Shown in pieces: positions 42,205 through 54,103 of a DNA stretch of 64,000 nucleotides; positions within the stretch are counted from its first letter, which is position 1, and each line of letters begins with the position of its first letter. Made by a program: the position numbers and the translations under genes. The stretch is from positions 50,795,843 through 50,859,842 of the forward strand of contig OX352762.1 of NCBI GenBank assembly GCA_947095585.1. Reading direction: 5' to 3'. The stretch is from Nephrocerus scutellatus. Lineage: Eukaryota; Arthropoda; Insecta; Diptera; Pipunculidae. The notes under the pieces are model-generated. The model saw only the letters and a program-made list of their open reading frames with translations, made no database searches and was not told where the DNA came from.

Positions 42205-43033
42205 AATTCACTAAAAGAGGTCTGCTTTATATAGCTGCATCGCTTTACAATCCCATGGGTTGAATCTTGCCAGTAATAATGCTTTTCCGGATACGGGATC
42301 CAAGAGTTTTGGCTACTTAAGTACGACTGTGATGACGAGTTAGACGAGAAAATCCAAAAGAAATTCAGCAAACCTTTGGAAACTCTATCTCAACACAGTG
42401 ACATTAGAATTCCCCGGTGGATCGACGGAACCAAAAGCCCTGCAATTCAGCTCATTGAATTTGTGACGCCTCAGGGGATGGATACGCGGCAGTGATTTAC
42501 AGTCGAGTAAAGATCAGGGCAACGTACACTGTTCGTTTACTAGCAATCAAGGGCTGCGTAACGCCATTCAAGACAAGAAAATAAAAAGACAGTAATATAT
42601 GTACGATCTTCAAGATGGAGCTTGAGGGAATTGTGCTGCTTTCCGAGCTCTTCAAACAGATCAGAAGCAATCCACATGCACTGATAGTGAGATTGCCTTA
42701 GCCTGGGTACGAAGCAATAAAGTGATAGACTACAAATTTGTGAATAGTAGAGTTACTAAAATTCGGAAAGTGATTGGACCGGCGGACATCCACTACGTTA
42801 AATCATCGGAGAATCCGTCAGATCCAGCTTCATGTGGACAAACACCAGGCCATCTGGCCAAATGTTGGCTCTGGTTTGAAGGTCCAACTTGGTTACTGGA
42901 TAACCAACTGCCATTCACGCCATTTAAAGATATGGAGATCACCATGACGCATGCCTCTCGAACTGAGGTGGACAAAGAAAATATTATTAAGTTCTCATGC
43001 GAGTTACCGCATATTGCCTTCGGTGGGCCATAA
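42205..43033 (+). pseudogene. BEL connection and RNase H-like region
   Basis: Multiple stops. Pieces recognised: KFSKPLETLSQHSDIRIPRW (about 42360-42420) and, in the open stretch 42722-43033, FVNSRVTKIRKVIGPADIHY, KSSENPSDPASCG and WFEGPTWLLD, which are standard for the end of BEL RNase H and the start of the integrase linker. Central catalytic residues are not readable. Confidence 0.75.
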
Positions 43034-43853
43034 AACAGCATATACGTGAGGTTGGCCCAATCACCGCTGAAGAAATCTCCAATGCAAAGGCAGAAATCAT
43101 CAGGTTTCAGCAGTAACAATGCTTTAAAAACGAAATAGCCCACTTCGAAAAATCAAACACTTTTCCGAGTAAAAGCTGGTTAACCTCTCTAACTCCAATA
43201 TTTGGGGCAGACGACAACATTCTTCGTGCAAGGGGAAGGATTTCTCTTGCCAACATCACCGAAAGTCGTAAGCATCCCATTGTATTAACCAAATGCCATT
43301 AAGTTGATTTAATAGTACGCCAAACACAACTGGATCACCACCATTGCGGAAACTCTCTAACGGAACACTTAATACGGGAAGAATTCTGGATCCCTGCTGT
43401 AAAATCACGCATCAAGAAATGTATTCGGAGTTGACCAACAGGCATTTGATGGAAGGCTCAAACTGTTCAAATGATCATGGGAGATCTATCGGCAGAGCGC
43501 ATCACTCCAGCACCAGCGTTCAGAAAAATCTGGGTAGATTTATGCGTTTGGTTTTGGTGGCAGTCTTTGTCTGTTTAGTTACAAAAGCTGTTCACTTAGA
43601 AATTTGTTCGGATCTAAGCACTGAAATGTTCCTCGTGGCCTTCGCACGCTTCGCAAGCAGACGTTGCTGGCCTTCCTTGGTCCTCTCTGACAATGGTACG
43701 AACATTATCGGAGCAAATAAGAGGATAAACAAAGAATGGAGCAAGATAACAACAGACAGTAAGGACCGAATTGCTATCCAAGAGATTGTTTGGAAATTCA
43801 ACCCGCCCTACAGCCCTAACTTCGATGGACTATGGGAAGCAGCCGTTAAGTAA
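43034..43853 (+). pseudogene. BEL integrase
   Basis: HHCGNSLTEHLIREEFWIP and AVKSRIKKC (about 43340-43430) form the H-H...C-type zinc region. The core follows with CLVTKAVHLEICSDLSTEMF, SLVLSDNGTNIIGANKR (second D) and NPPYSPNFDGLWEAAVK (catalytic E). A TAA at 43851-43853 ends the last open part. Stops near 43300 and 43440 break the N-terminus. From 43712 this region is duplicated at 54104. Confidence 0.85.
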
Positions 43854-43899
43854 ATGACACATTTTATGAAGAAAATGTTTATTACAACTAATCTGAACT

Positions 43900-44757
43900 A
43901 TGAAGAATTTAACTCGCTATAATGTCGCAACGAAGATATCCTAAATAGCATAATGCCAGGGGTTTTAAAAGGTATTGTCAAATACGCTCCCCAAATACTT
44001 ATGACCGCCAGCGTAGCCTATCAAACAGTAGAAAACTATCAACTGGAGCATCAAATCGTAAAATTGGAGGACAAAATTAAAAAAGTTTTAAAAGTTTTAA
44101 AGCCTCATCACAGACATCAATGACAAAGAGTCTAAAACTGTTGACATGCAACTTCATGCACTGGCAGAACAGCAACAGCAGCTTCGAATTCATCAACAAA
44201 TGAATACCTATTCCTCCAGCATTCAACTACTCATCAGCGCTATCCAAGCAAATCATCAGAACATCATCAACATCGACCCCGTTGAAGCTTAAACAACTTG
44301 TGTCAGTAAAATAAACGGTGACTTGAACTTCTGAAGGTTGCCAAACGTATCAGATTCATATACGCTATTCACCATCCATTGATCTTGGGGAAGTAATTTA
44401 GGAGAAAGTTGAAGAAAACCAACTAGGTGACTGCTGGAAAACTGCGTTGAGTCCTACAACAGATTCTCTTTCCGACACCTGCAGAGCAAAACGACTCAAA
44501 GCGGAATTCAATAAAATATACCTTTTGGATAGTGATCTTGCAGTCATCTATAGAACTGCTACCAACGAAGTTAATATTGTGTGCAACGACACACTGACAC
44601 ACCTCATAACAACAGTATATCTGGTAAGATTTCCAGGATGCAGAATTTCCGGCACTCAATTCAACATTACGGATCCCACCAAAGGGTTTAATAAAGTGGA
44701 AACTAACAACAAAACTTTTCCAAACGAGGAAGGTTTGTCTCCCCCCATCGGTACTGG
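43900..44757 (+). pseudogene. BEL C-terminal, env-like remnant (uncertain)
   Basis: After integrase a set of broken frames reads LKGIVKYAPQILMTASVAYQ, EHQIVKLEDKIKKVLK (coiled-coil-like), HQQMNTYSSSIQLLISAIQA and, from 44447, about 100 residues with NIVCNDTLTHL and LVRFPGCRISGTQFNI. A coiled-coil stretch followed by a Cys-containing region downstream of integrase is consistent with an env-like third ORF, known in some fly BEL elements. I cannot prove it. Stops at about 44130 and 44290 disable it. Confidence 0.45.
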
Positions 44758-45815
44758 TATTATGGAGTATGTATTCAATGGTATTTCTTCATCTTCGCAT
44801 GGTATCAATACTGGCGTGCCACAAGGGCCATCCTTGTCGCCTACGCTTTTCCTACATAAATTAATGGCCTGTTATCTTCTACAACCTGTGATATTCATTT
44901 TTTTGCTGATGATACAACGCTATCAACTTCCATTGAGTTTTTTAGTAAACAAGTAAATATTTTCATTATTTTTTAAAAATAAATTAGTTAAATTTTTTTT
45001 ATTTTTAAATTTTTTATATATGTAAAAAAAACTTCGTTTTTCGGGGACCTCAAAAATTGAGTAAACACCCGCCACATACAAAACGGCACGCGTCATACGG
45101 CATAAAAAATGCTATTTTGGACTAAGACACTCTCAAAATTTCAGCTCTCTAGGCCGTGTGGAAGGTGGTTAAAGAGACCTCAAAGAAGTCGAAAAAAAAT
45201 GTCAAGCCATCACAAGCACAACACGCGACAAGTAGTGTTATACGCGTAATATAAATAATGCTATTTTGGATTTAGAAAAATGACCTTAAAGAAATCGAAA
45301 AAAAATTTCAACCCATCACACGCGCCACACGCGTCATACTAGGAATATGAAAAATGCTTTTTTTGATTTAGACACACACAAGATTTCCGCTCTCTAGGTT
45401 GCGTGGAAGGTGGTTAAAAAGGACTTCAAAGTACTCGAAAATACAGAAAAAAAAGGGTCAAGTCAAGTTAAATAAAAGTTTTTTAAATAATCGCGAGATT
45501 TAATGAATACGGCTTTTCTGTACATCATTTAAGTTATCCTTGATTGGGGCAAATCAAATAGGGTGGAATTTAACCCAAATAAATTTCAGGCTTGTCTTTT
45601 TTATCAGAAGGCAGTTCAGCATTACGTGCCACCAGTAATTAATGCTGCCCCTTGCGAAATCTGATTTACTTAAAATGTTAGGTTTAAAAGTTTAAAGTGA
45701 ACTTTCTTGGAAGGAACATATTTCTGAAATTTCAAAAAGAGCGAGCTCATGCTTAGGTTTTATAAAACGTTGTAAATTCTACTTCATCCCCTCTGAAGTA
45801 TTAAGATTATAACCT
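44758..45815 (+). pseudogene. N1 RT fragment (plus strand) fused to BEL tail
   Basis: YVFNGISSSSHGINTGVPQG, SLSPTLFL and, one frame on, FFADDTTLSTSIEFF (catalytic FADD near 44895) match the N1 RT at 27-30 kb. After a 0.5-kb repeat insertion the frame resumes with DWGKSNRVEFNPNKFQ, ACLFYQKAVQHYVPP and then ELSWKEHISEISKRA, RRCKFYF-like C-terminal residues at about 45700-45810. The junction with BEL at 44757 is abrupt. This copy lacks the micro-inversion. It appears to have supplied the coding piece of the array units that follow. Confidence 0.8.
45010..45490 (+). repeat. About 140-bp repeat (ACGCGTCATAC type), three units inside N1
   Basis: Three diverged units around 45070, 45215 and 45320. 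Shared blocks are CACACGCGTCATAC, AATGCTATTTTGGA, CTCTCTAGG...GTGTGGAAGGTGG and AAAGAAGTCGAAAA. They separate the two halves of the N1 RT fragment. Repeated at 55370-55815 in the higher-order copy. A lone diverged unit lies near 36880. Confidence 0.7.
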
Positions 45816-48800
45816 TGTTTTGTCGGAGAAATCGGAGACATCAGAATAAAAATAAAAATAAAAATAAAAATAAAAATAAAAATAAAAATAAAAATAAAAA
45901 TAAAAATAAAAATAAAAATAAAAATAAAAATAAAAATAAAAATAAAAATAAAAATAAAAATAAAAATAAAAATAAAAATAAAAATAAAAATAAAAATAAA
46001 AATAAAAATAAAAATAAAAATAAAAATAAAAATAAAAATAAAAATAAAAATAAAAATAAAAATAAAAATAAAAATAAAAATAAAAATAAAAATAAAAATA
46101 AAAATAAAAATAAAAATAAAAATAAAAATAAAAATAAAAATAAAAATAAAAATAAAAATAAAAATAAAAATAAAAATAAAAATAAAAATAAAAATAAAAA
46201 TAAAAATAAAAATAGGTTAATTTTTTTAAAAAAATTTTATGGTGCCACACGACCCCGAGGCCCGGTGTCTTCAAAATATTTACCAAAATTATTGTCCTTT
46301 GAACTTTCTTGGAAGGAACATATTTCTGAAATTTCAAAAAGAGCGAGCCCATGCTTAGGTTTTATAAAACGTTGTAAATTCTACTTCATCCCCTCTGAAG
46401 TATTAAGATTATAACCCTGTTTTTTATGTCGGAGAAATCGGAGAAATCAGAATAAAAATAAAAATAAAAATAAAAATAAAAATAAAAATAAAAATAAAAA
46501 TAAAAATAAAAATAAAAATAAAAATAAAAATAAAAATAAAAATAAAAATAAAAATAAAAATAAAAATAAAAATAAAAATAAAAATAAAAATAAAAATAAA
46601 AATAAAAATAAAAATAAAAATAAAAATAAAAATAAAAATAAAAATAAAAATAAAAATAGGTTAATTTTTTTAAAAAAATTTTATGGTGCCACACGACCCC
46701 GAGGCCCGGTGTCTTCAAATATTTACCAAAATTATTGTCCTTTGAACTTTCTTGGAAGGAACATATTTCTGAAATTTCAAAAAGAGCGAGCCCATGCTTA
46801 GGTTTTATAAAACGTTGTAAATTCTACTTCATCCCCTCTGAAGTATTAAGATTATAACCCTGTTTTTTATGTCGGAGAAATCGGAGAAATCAGAATAAAA
46901 ATAAAAATAAAAAAATAAAAATAAAAATAAAAATAAAAATAAAAATAAAAATAAAAATAAAAATAAAAATAAAAATAAAAATAAAAATAAAAATAAAAAT
47001 AAAAATAAAAATAAAAATAAAAATAAAAATAAAAATAAAAATAAAAATAAAAATAAAAATAAAAATAAAAATAAAAATAAAAATAAAAATAAAAATAAAA
47101 ATAAAAATAAAAATAAAAATAAAAATAAAAATAAAAATAAAAATAAAAATAAAAATAAAAATAAAAATAGGTTAATTTTTTTAAAAAAATTTTATGGTGC
47201 CACACGACCCCGAGGCCCGGTGTCTTCAAAATATTTACCAAAATTATTGTCCTTTGAACTTTCTTGGAAGGAACATATTTCTGAAATTTCAAAAAGAGCG
47301 AGCCCATGCTTAGGTTTTATAAAACGTTGTAAATTCTACTTCATCCCCTCTGAAGTATTAAGATTATAACCCTGTTTTTTATGTCGGAGAAATCGGAGAA
47401 ATCCGAGCTCCGAGACATCCGATAAATCCGATAAGTTTTTTCTCTGATAAGATCTGTCAAATCAAAAAATTAAATTTTCGGATTTAGCGCATATCTTGAA
47501 ACTGGGATTTCTCGGATTTCTCCGATTTCTTCGACATACAAAATAAGATTGGCCTAGTTTTATTAATTGTTCATTTCAGTACAAATAAATTTATCAATAA
47601 AAATAATTTTTAAACATTTTAAATAAAAATAAAAATAAAAATAAAAATAAAAATAAAAATAAAAATAAAAATAAAAATAAAAATAAAAATAAAAATAAAA
47701 ATAAAAATAAAAATAAAAATAAAAATAAAAATAAAAATAAAAATAAAAATAAAAATAAAAATAAAAATAAAAATAAAAATAAAAATAAAAATAAAAATAA
47801 AAATAAAAATAAAAATAAAAATAAAAATAAAAATAGGTTAATTTTTTTAAAAATATTTTATGGTGCCACACGACCCCGAGGCCCGGTGTCTTCAAAATAT
47901 TTACCAAAATTGTTGTCCTTTGAACTTTCTTGGAAGGAACATATTTCTGAAATTTCAAAAAGACCGAGCCCATGCTTAGGTTTTATAAAACGTTGTAAAT
48001 TCTACTTCATCCCCTCTGAAGCATTAAGATTATAACCCTGTTTTTTATGTCGGAGAAATCGAGAAATCCGAGCTCCGAGACATCCGATAAATCCGATAAT
48101 TTTTTTCTCTGATAAGATCTGTCAAATCAAAAAATTAAATTTTCGGATTTAGCGCATATCTTGAAACTGGGATTTCTCGGATTTCTCCGATTTCTTCGAC
48201 ATACAAAATAAGATTGGCCTAGTTTTATTAATTACAGTAGAAATTAAGTACAAATAAATTTATCAATAAAAATAATTTTTAAACATTTTAAAATAAAAAT
48301 AAAAATAAAAATAAAAATAAAAATAAAAATAAAAATAAAAATAAAAATAAAAATAAAAATAAAAATAAAAATAAAAATAAAAATAAAAATAAAAATAAAA
48401 ATAAAAATAAAAATAAAAATAAAAATAAAAATAAAAATAAAAATAAAAATAAAAATAAAAATAAAAATAAAAATAAAAATAAAAATAAAAATAAAAATAA
48501 AAATAAAAATAAAAATAAAAATAAAAATAAAAATAAAAATAAAAATAAAAATAAAAATAAAAATAGGTTAATTTTTTTAAAAATTTTTTATGGTGCCACA
48601 CGACCCCGAGGCCCGGTGTCTTCAAAATATTTACCAAAATTGTTGTCCTTTGAACTTTCTTGGAAGGAACATATTTCTGAAATTTCAAAAAGAGCGAGCC
48701 CATGCTTAGGTTTTATAAAACGTTGTAAATTCTACTTCATCCCCTCTGAAGTATTAAGATTATAACCCTGTTTTTTATGTCGGAGAAATCGAGAAATCCG

Positions 48801-51800
48801 AGCTCCGAGACATCCGATAAATCCGATAATTTTTTTCTCTGATAAGATCTGTCAAATCAAAAAATTAAATTTTCGGATTTAGCGCATATCTTGAAACTGG
48901 GATTTCTCGGATTTCTCCGATTTCTTCGACATACAAAATAACATTGGCCTAGTTTTATTAATTACAGTAGAAATTAAGTACAAATAAATTTATCAATAAA
49001 AATAATTTTTAAACATTTTAAAATAAAAATAAAAATAAAAATAAAAATAAAAATAAAAATAAAAATAAAAATAAAAATAAAAATAAAAATAAAAATAAAA
49101 ATAAAAATAAAAATAAAAATAAAAATAAAAATAAAAATAAAAATAAAAATAAAAATAAAAATAAAAATAAAAATAAAAATAAAAATAAAAATAAAAATAA
49201 AAATAAAAATAAAAATAAAAATAAAATTAAAAATAAAAATAAAAATAAAAATAAAAATAAAAATAAAAATAATAATAAAAATAAAAATAAAAAATAAAAA
49301 TAAAAATAAAAATAAAAATAAAAATAAAAATAAAAATAAAAATAAAAATAAAAATAAAATTAAAAATTAAAATAGGTTAATTTTTTTAAAAAAATTTTAT
49401 GGTGCCACACGACCCCGAGGCCCGGTGTCTTCAAAATATTTACCAAAATTATTGTCCTTTGAACTTTCTTGGAAGGAACATATTTCTGAAATTTCAAAAA
49501 GAGCGAGCCCATGCTTAGGTTTTATAAAACGTTGTAAATTCTACTTCATCCCCTCTGAAGTATTAAGATTATAACCCTGTTTTTTATGTCGGAGAAATCG
49601 GAGAAATCAGAATAACAATAAAAATAAAAATAAAAATAAAAATAAAAATAAAAATAAAAATAAAAATAAAAATAAAAATAAAAATAAAAATAAAAATAAA
49701 AATAAAAATAAAAATAAAAATAAAAATAAAAATAAAAATAAAAATAAAAATAAAAATAAAAATAAAAATAAAAATAAAAATAAAAATAAAAATAAAAATA
49801 AAAATAAAAATAAAAATAAAAATAAAAATAAAAATAAAAATAAAAATAAAAATAAAAATAAAAATAAAAATAAAAATAAAAATAAAATTAAAAATAAAAA
49901 TAAAAATAGGTTAATTTTTTTAAAAAAATTTTATGGTGCCACACGACCCCGAGGCCCGGTGTCTTCAAAATATTTACCAAAATTATTGTCCTTTGAACTT
50001 TCTTGGAAGGAACATATTTCTGAAATTTCAAAAAGAGCGAGCCCATGCTTAGGTTTTATAAAACGTTGTAAATTCTACTTCATCCCCTCTGAAGTATTAA
50101 GATTATAACCCTGTTTTTTATGTCGGAGAAATCGGAGAAATCCGAGCTCCGAGACATCCGATAAATCCGATAAGTTTTTTCTCTGATAAGATCTGTCAAA
50201 TCAAAAAATTAAATTTTCGGATTTAGCGCATATCTTGAAACTGGGATTTCTCGGATTTCTTCGACATACAAAATAAGATTGGCCTAGTTTTATTAATTGT
50301 TCATTTCAGTACAAATAAATTTATCAATAAAAATAATTTTTAAACATTTTAAATAAAAATAAAAATAAAAATAAAAATAAAAATAAAAATAAAAATAAAA
50401 ATAAAAATAAAAATAAAAATAAAAATAAAAATAAAAATAAAAATAAAAATAAAAATAAAAATAAAAATAAAAATAAAAATAAAAATAAAAATAAAAATAA
50501 AAATAAAAATAAAAATAAAAATAAAAATAAAAATAAAAATAAAAATAAAAATAAAAATAAAAATAAAAATAAAAATAAAAATAAAAATAGGTTAATTTTT
50601 TTAAAAAAAATTTATGGTGCCACACGACCCCGAGGCCCGGTGTCTTCAAAATATTTACCAAAATTGTTGTCCTTTGAACTTTCTTGGAAGGAACATATTT
50701 CTGAAATTTCAAAAAGAGCGAGCCCATGCTTAGGTTTTATAAAACGTTGTAAATTCTACTTCATCCCCCCTGAAGTATTAAGATTATAACCCTGTTTTTT
50801 ATGTCGGAGAAATCGAGAAATCCGAGCTCCGAGACATCCGATAAATCCGATAATTTTTTTCTCTGATAAGATCTGTCAAATCAAAAAATTAAATTTTCGG
50901 ATTTAGCGCATATCTTGAAACTGGGATTTCTCGGATTTCTCCGATTTCTTCGACATACAAAATAAGATTGGCCTAGTTTTATTAATTACAGTAGAAATTA
51001 AGTACAAATAAATTTATCAATAAAAATAATTTTTAAACATTTTAAAATAAAAATAAAAATAAAAATAAAAATAAAAATAAAAATAAAAATAAAAATAAAA
51101 ATAAAAATAAAAATAAAAATAAAAATAAAAATAAAAATAAAAATAAAAATAAAAATAAAAATAAAAATAAAAATAAAAATAAAAATAAAAATAAAAATAA
51201 AAATAAAAATAAAAATAAAAATAAAAATAAAAATAAAAATAAAAATAAAAATAAAAATAAAAATAAAAATAGGTTAATTTTTTTAAAAAATTTTTATGGT
51301 GCCACACGACCCCGAGGCCCGGTGTCTTCAAAATATTTACCAAAATTGTTGTCCTTTGAACTTTCTTGGAAGGAACATATTTCTGAAATTTCAAAAAGAG
51401 CGAGCCCATGCTTAGGTTTTATAAAACGTTGTAAATTCTACTTCATCCCCTCTGAAGTATTAAGATTATAACCCTGTTTTTTATGTCGGAGAAATCGAGA
51501 AATCCGAGCTCCGAGACATCCGATAAATCCGATAATTTTTTTCTCTGATAAGATCTGTCAAATCAAAAAATTAAATTTTCGGATTTAGCGCATATCTTGA
51601 AACTGGGATTTCTCGGATTTCTCCGATTTCTTCGACATACAAAATAAGATTGGCCTAGTTTTATTAATTGTTCATTTCAGTACAAATAAATTTATCAATA
51701 AAAATAATTTTTAAACATTTTAAAATAAAAATAAAAATAAAAATAAAAATAAAAATAAAAATAAAAATAAAAATAAAAATAAAAATAAAAATAAAAATAA

Positions 51801-52465
51801 AAATAAAAATAAAAATAAAAATAAAAATAAAAATAAAAATAAAAATAAAAATAAAAATAAAAATAAAAATAAAAATAAAAATAAAAATAAAAATAAAAAT
51901 AAAAATAAAAATAAAAATAAAAATAAAAATAAAAATAAAAATAAAAATAAAAATAAAAATAAAAATAAAAATAAAAATTAAAATTAAAATTAAAATAAAA
52001 ATAAAAATAGGTTAATTTTTTTAAAAAATTTTTATGGTGCCACACGACCCCGAGGCCCGGTGTCTTCAAAATATTTACCAAAATTGTTGTCCTTTGAACT
52101 TTCTTGGAAGGAGCATATTTCTGAAATTTCAAAAACAGCGAGCCCATGCTTAGGTTTTATAAAACGTTGTAAATTCTACTTCATCCCCTCTGAAGTATTA
52201 AGATTATAACCCTGTTTTTTATGTCGGAGAAATCGAGAAATCCGAGCTCCGAGACATCCGATAAATCCGATAATTTTTTTCTCTGATAAGATCTGTCAAA
52301 TCAAAAAATTAAATTTTCGGATTTAGCGCATATCTTGAAACTGGGATTTCTCGGATTTCTCCGATTTCTTCGACATACAAAATAACATTGGCCTAGTTTT
52401 ATTAATTACAGTAGAAATTAAGTACAAATAAATTTATCAATAAAAATAATTTTTAAACATTTTAA

Positions 52466-52496
<31 letters not shown>

Positions 52497-53142
52497 TAAA
52501 AATAAAAATAAAAATAAAAATAAAAATAAAAATAAAAATAAAAATAAAAATAAAAATAAAAATAAAAATAAAAATAAAAATAAAAATAAAAATAAAAATA
52601 AAAATAAAAATAAAAATAAAAATAAAAATAGGTTAATTTTTTTAAAAAATTTTTATGGTGCCACACGACCCCGAGGCCCGGTGTCTTCAAAATATTTACC
52701 AAAATTATTGTCCTTTGAACTTTCTTGGAAGGAACATATTTCTGAAATTTCAAAAAGAGCGAGCCCATGCTTAGCTTTTATAAAACGTTGTAAATTCTAC
52801 TTCATCCCCTCTGAAGTATTAAGATTATAACCCTGTTTTTTATGTCGGAGAAATCGGAGAAATCCGAGCTCCGAGACATCCGATAAATCCGATAAGTTTT
52901 TTCTCTGATAAGATCTGTCAAATCAAAAAATTAAATTTTCGGATTTAGCGCATATCTTGAAACTGGGATTTCTCGGATTTCTCCGATTTCTTCGACATAC
53001 AAATAAATTTATCAATAAAAATAATTTTTAAACATTTTAAAATAAAAATAAAAATAAAAATAAAAATAAAAATAAAAATAAAAATAAAAATAAAAATAAA
53101 AATAAAAATAAAAATAAAAATAAAAATAAAAATAAAAATAAA

Positions 53143-53173
<31 letters not shown>

Positions 53174-53789
53174 TAAAAATAAAAATAAAAATAAAAATAA
53201 AAATAAAAATAAAAATAAAAATAAAAATAAAAATAAAAATAAAAATAAAAATAGGTTAATTTTTTTAAAAAATTTTTATGGTGCCACACGACCCCGAGGC
53301 CCGGTGTCTTCAAAATATTTACCAAAATTATTGTCCTTTGAACTTTCTTGGAAGGAACATATTTCTGAAATTTCAAAAAGAGCGAGCCCATGCTTAGCTT
53401 TTATAAAACGTTGTAAATTCTACTTCATCCCCTCTGAAGTATTAAGATTATAACCCTGTTTTTTATGTCGGAGAAATCGGAGAAATCCGAGCTCCGAGAC
53501 ATCCGATAAATCCGATAAGTTTTTTCTCTGATAAGATCTGTCAAATCAAAAAATTAAATTTTCGGATTTAGCGCATATCTTGAAACTGGGATTTCTCGGA
53601 TTTCTCCGATTTCTTCGACATACAAATAAATTTATCAATAAAAATAATTTTTAAACATTTTAAAATAAAAATAAAAATAAAAATAAAAATAAAAATAAAA
53701 ATAAAAATAAAAATAAAAATAAAAATAAAAATAAAAATAAAAATAAAAATAAAAATAAAAATAAAAATAAAAATAAAAATAAAAATAAA

Positions 53790-53820
<31 letters not shown>

Positions 53821-54103
53821 TAAAAATAAAAATAAAAATAAAAATAAAAATAAAAATAAAAATAAAAATAAAAATAAAAATAAAAATAAAAATAAAAATA
53901 AAAATAAAAATAAAAATAAAAATAAAAATAAAAATAAAAATAAAAATAAAAATAAAAATAAAAATAAAAATAAAAATAAAAATAAAAATAAAAATAAAAA
54001 TAAAAATAAAAATAAAAATAAAAATAAAAATAAAAATAAAAATAAAAATAAAAATAAAAATAAAAATAAAAATAAAAATAAAAATAAAAATAAAAATAAA
54101 AAT
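45698..54103 (+). repeat. Composite tandem array: N1 RT piece + palindrome + (AAAAT)n + GC-rich tail
   Basis: Thirteen units start GAACTTTCTTGGAAGGAACA near 45699, 46301, 46743, 47256, 47924, 48654, 49461, 49996, 50676, 51357, 52096, 52718 and 53338. Each has about 115 bp of N1 RT C-terminus and, in long units, a 155-bp palindrome with an AAACATTTTA leader. An (AAAAT)n tract of about 165-440 bp follows, then about 85 bp containing GGTGCCACACGACCCCGAGG. (AAAAT)n tracts end near 46214, 46658, 47168, 47835, 48565, 49374, 49908, 50588, 51270, 52008, 52629, 53252 and 54103. Non-AAAAT parts are over 95% identical. Frames reading FYFYFY, NKNKNK or KIKIKI come only from the pentamer. Confidence 0.95.
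47382..47536. mobile_element. 155-bp TA-flanked palindromic MITE-like segment (first full example)
   Basis: Starts TGTCGGAGAAATCGGAG and ends with the complement CTCCGATTTCTTCGACA, giving 26-bp inverted ends with one mismatch. TA lies on both sides (47380-47381, 47537-47538), as for Tc1/mariner-type MITEs. Full or near-full copies recur in each long unit (for example about 48050, 48780, 50130, 50810, 51485, 52225, 52850, 53470, 56150, 56925, 57560). Short units keep only the first arm, followed at once by (AAAAT)n. Confidence 0.75.

Larger units (their letters stand above)
38793..44757 (+). mobile_element. BEL/Pao LTR retrotransposon (decayed, no 3' LTR)
   Basis: Candidate 5' LTR, primer site, gag, DUF1758 protease, RT, RNase H and integrase appear in the BEL/Pao order on the plus strand, followed by an env-like tail. 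There is no 3' LTR: at 44757 the sequence switches to N1 RT. A 110-bp piece of RTE-like 3' end interrupts it at 40165-40275. From 43712 onward the sequence is repeated at 54104. Confidence 0.85.
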
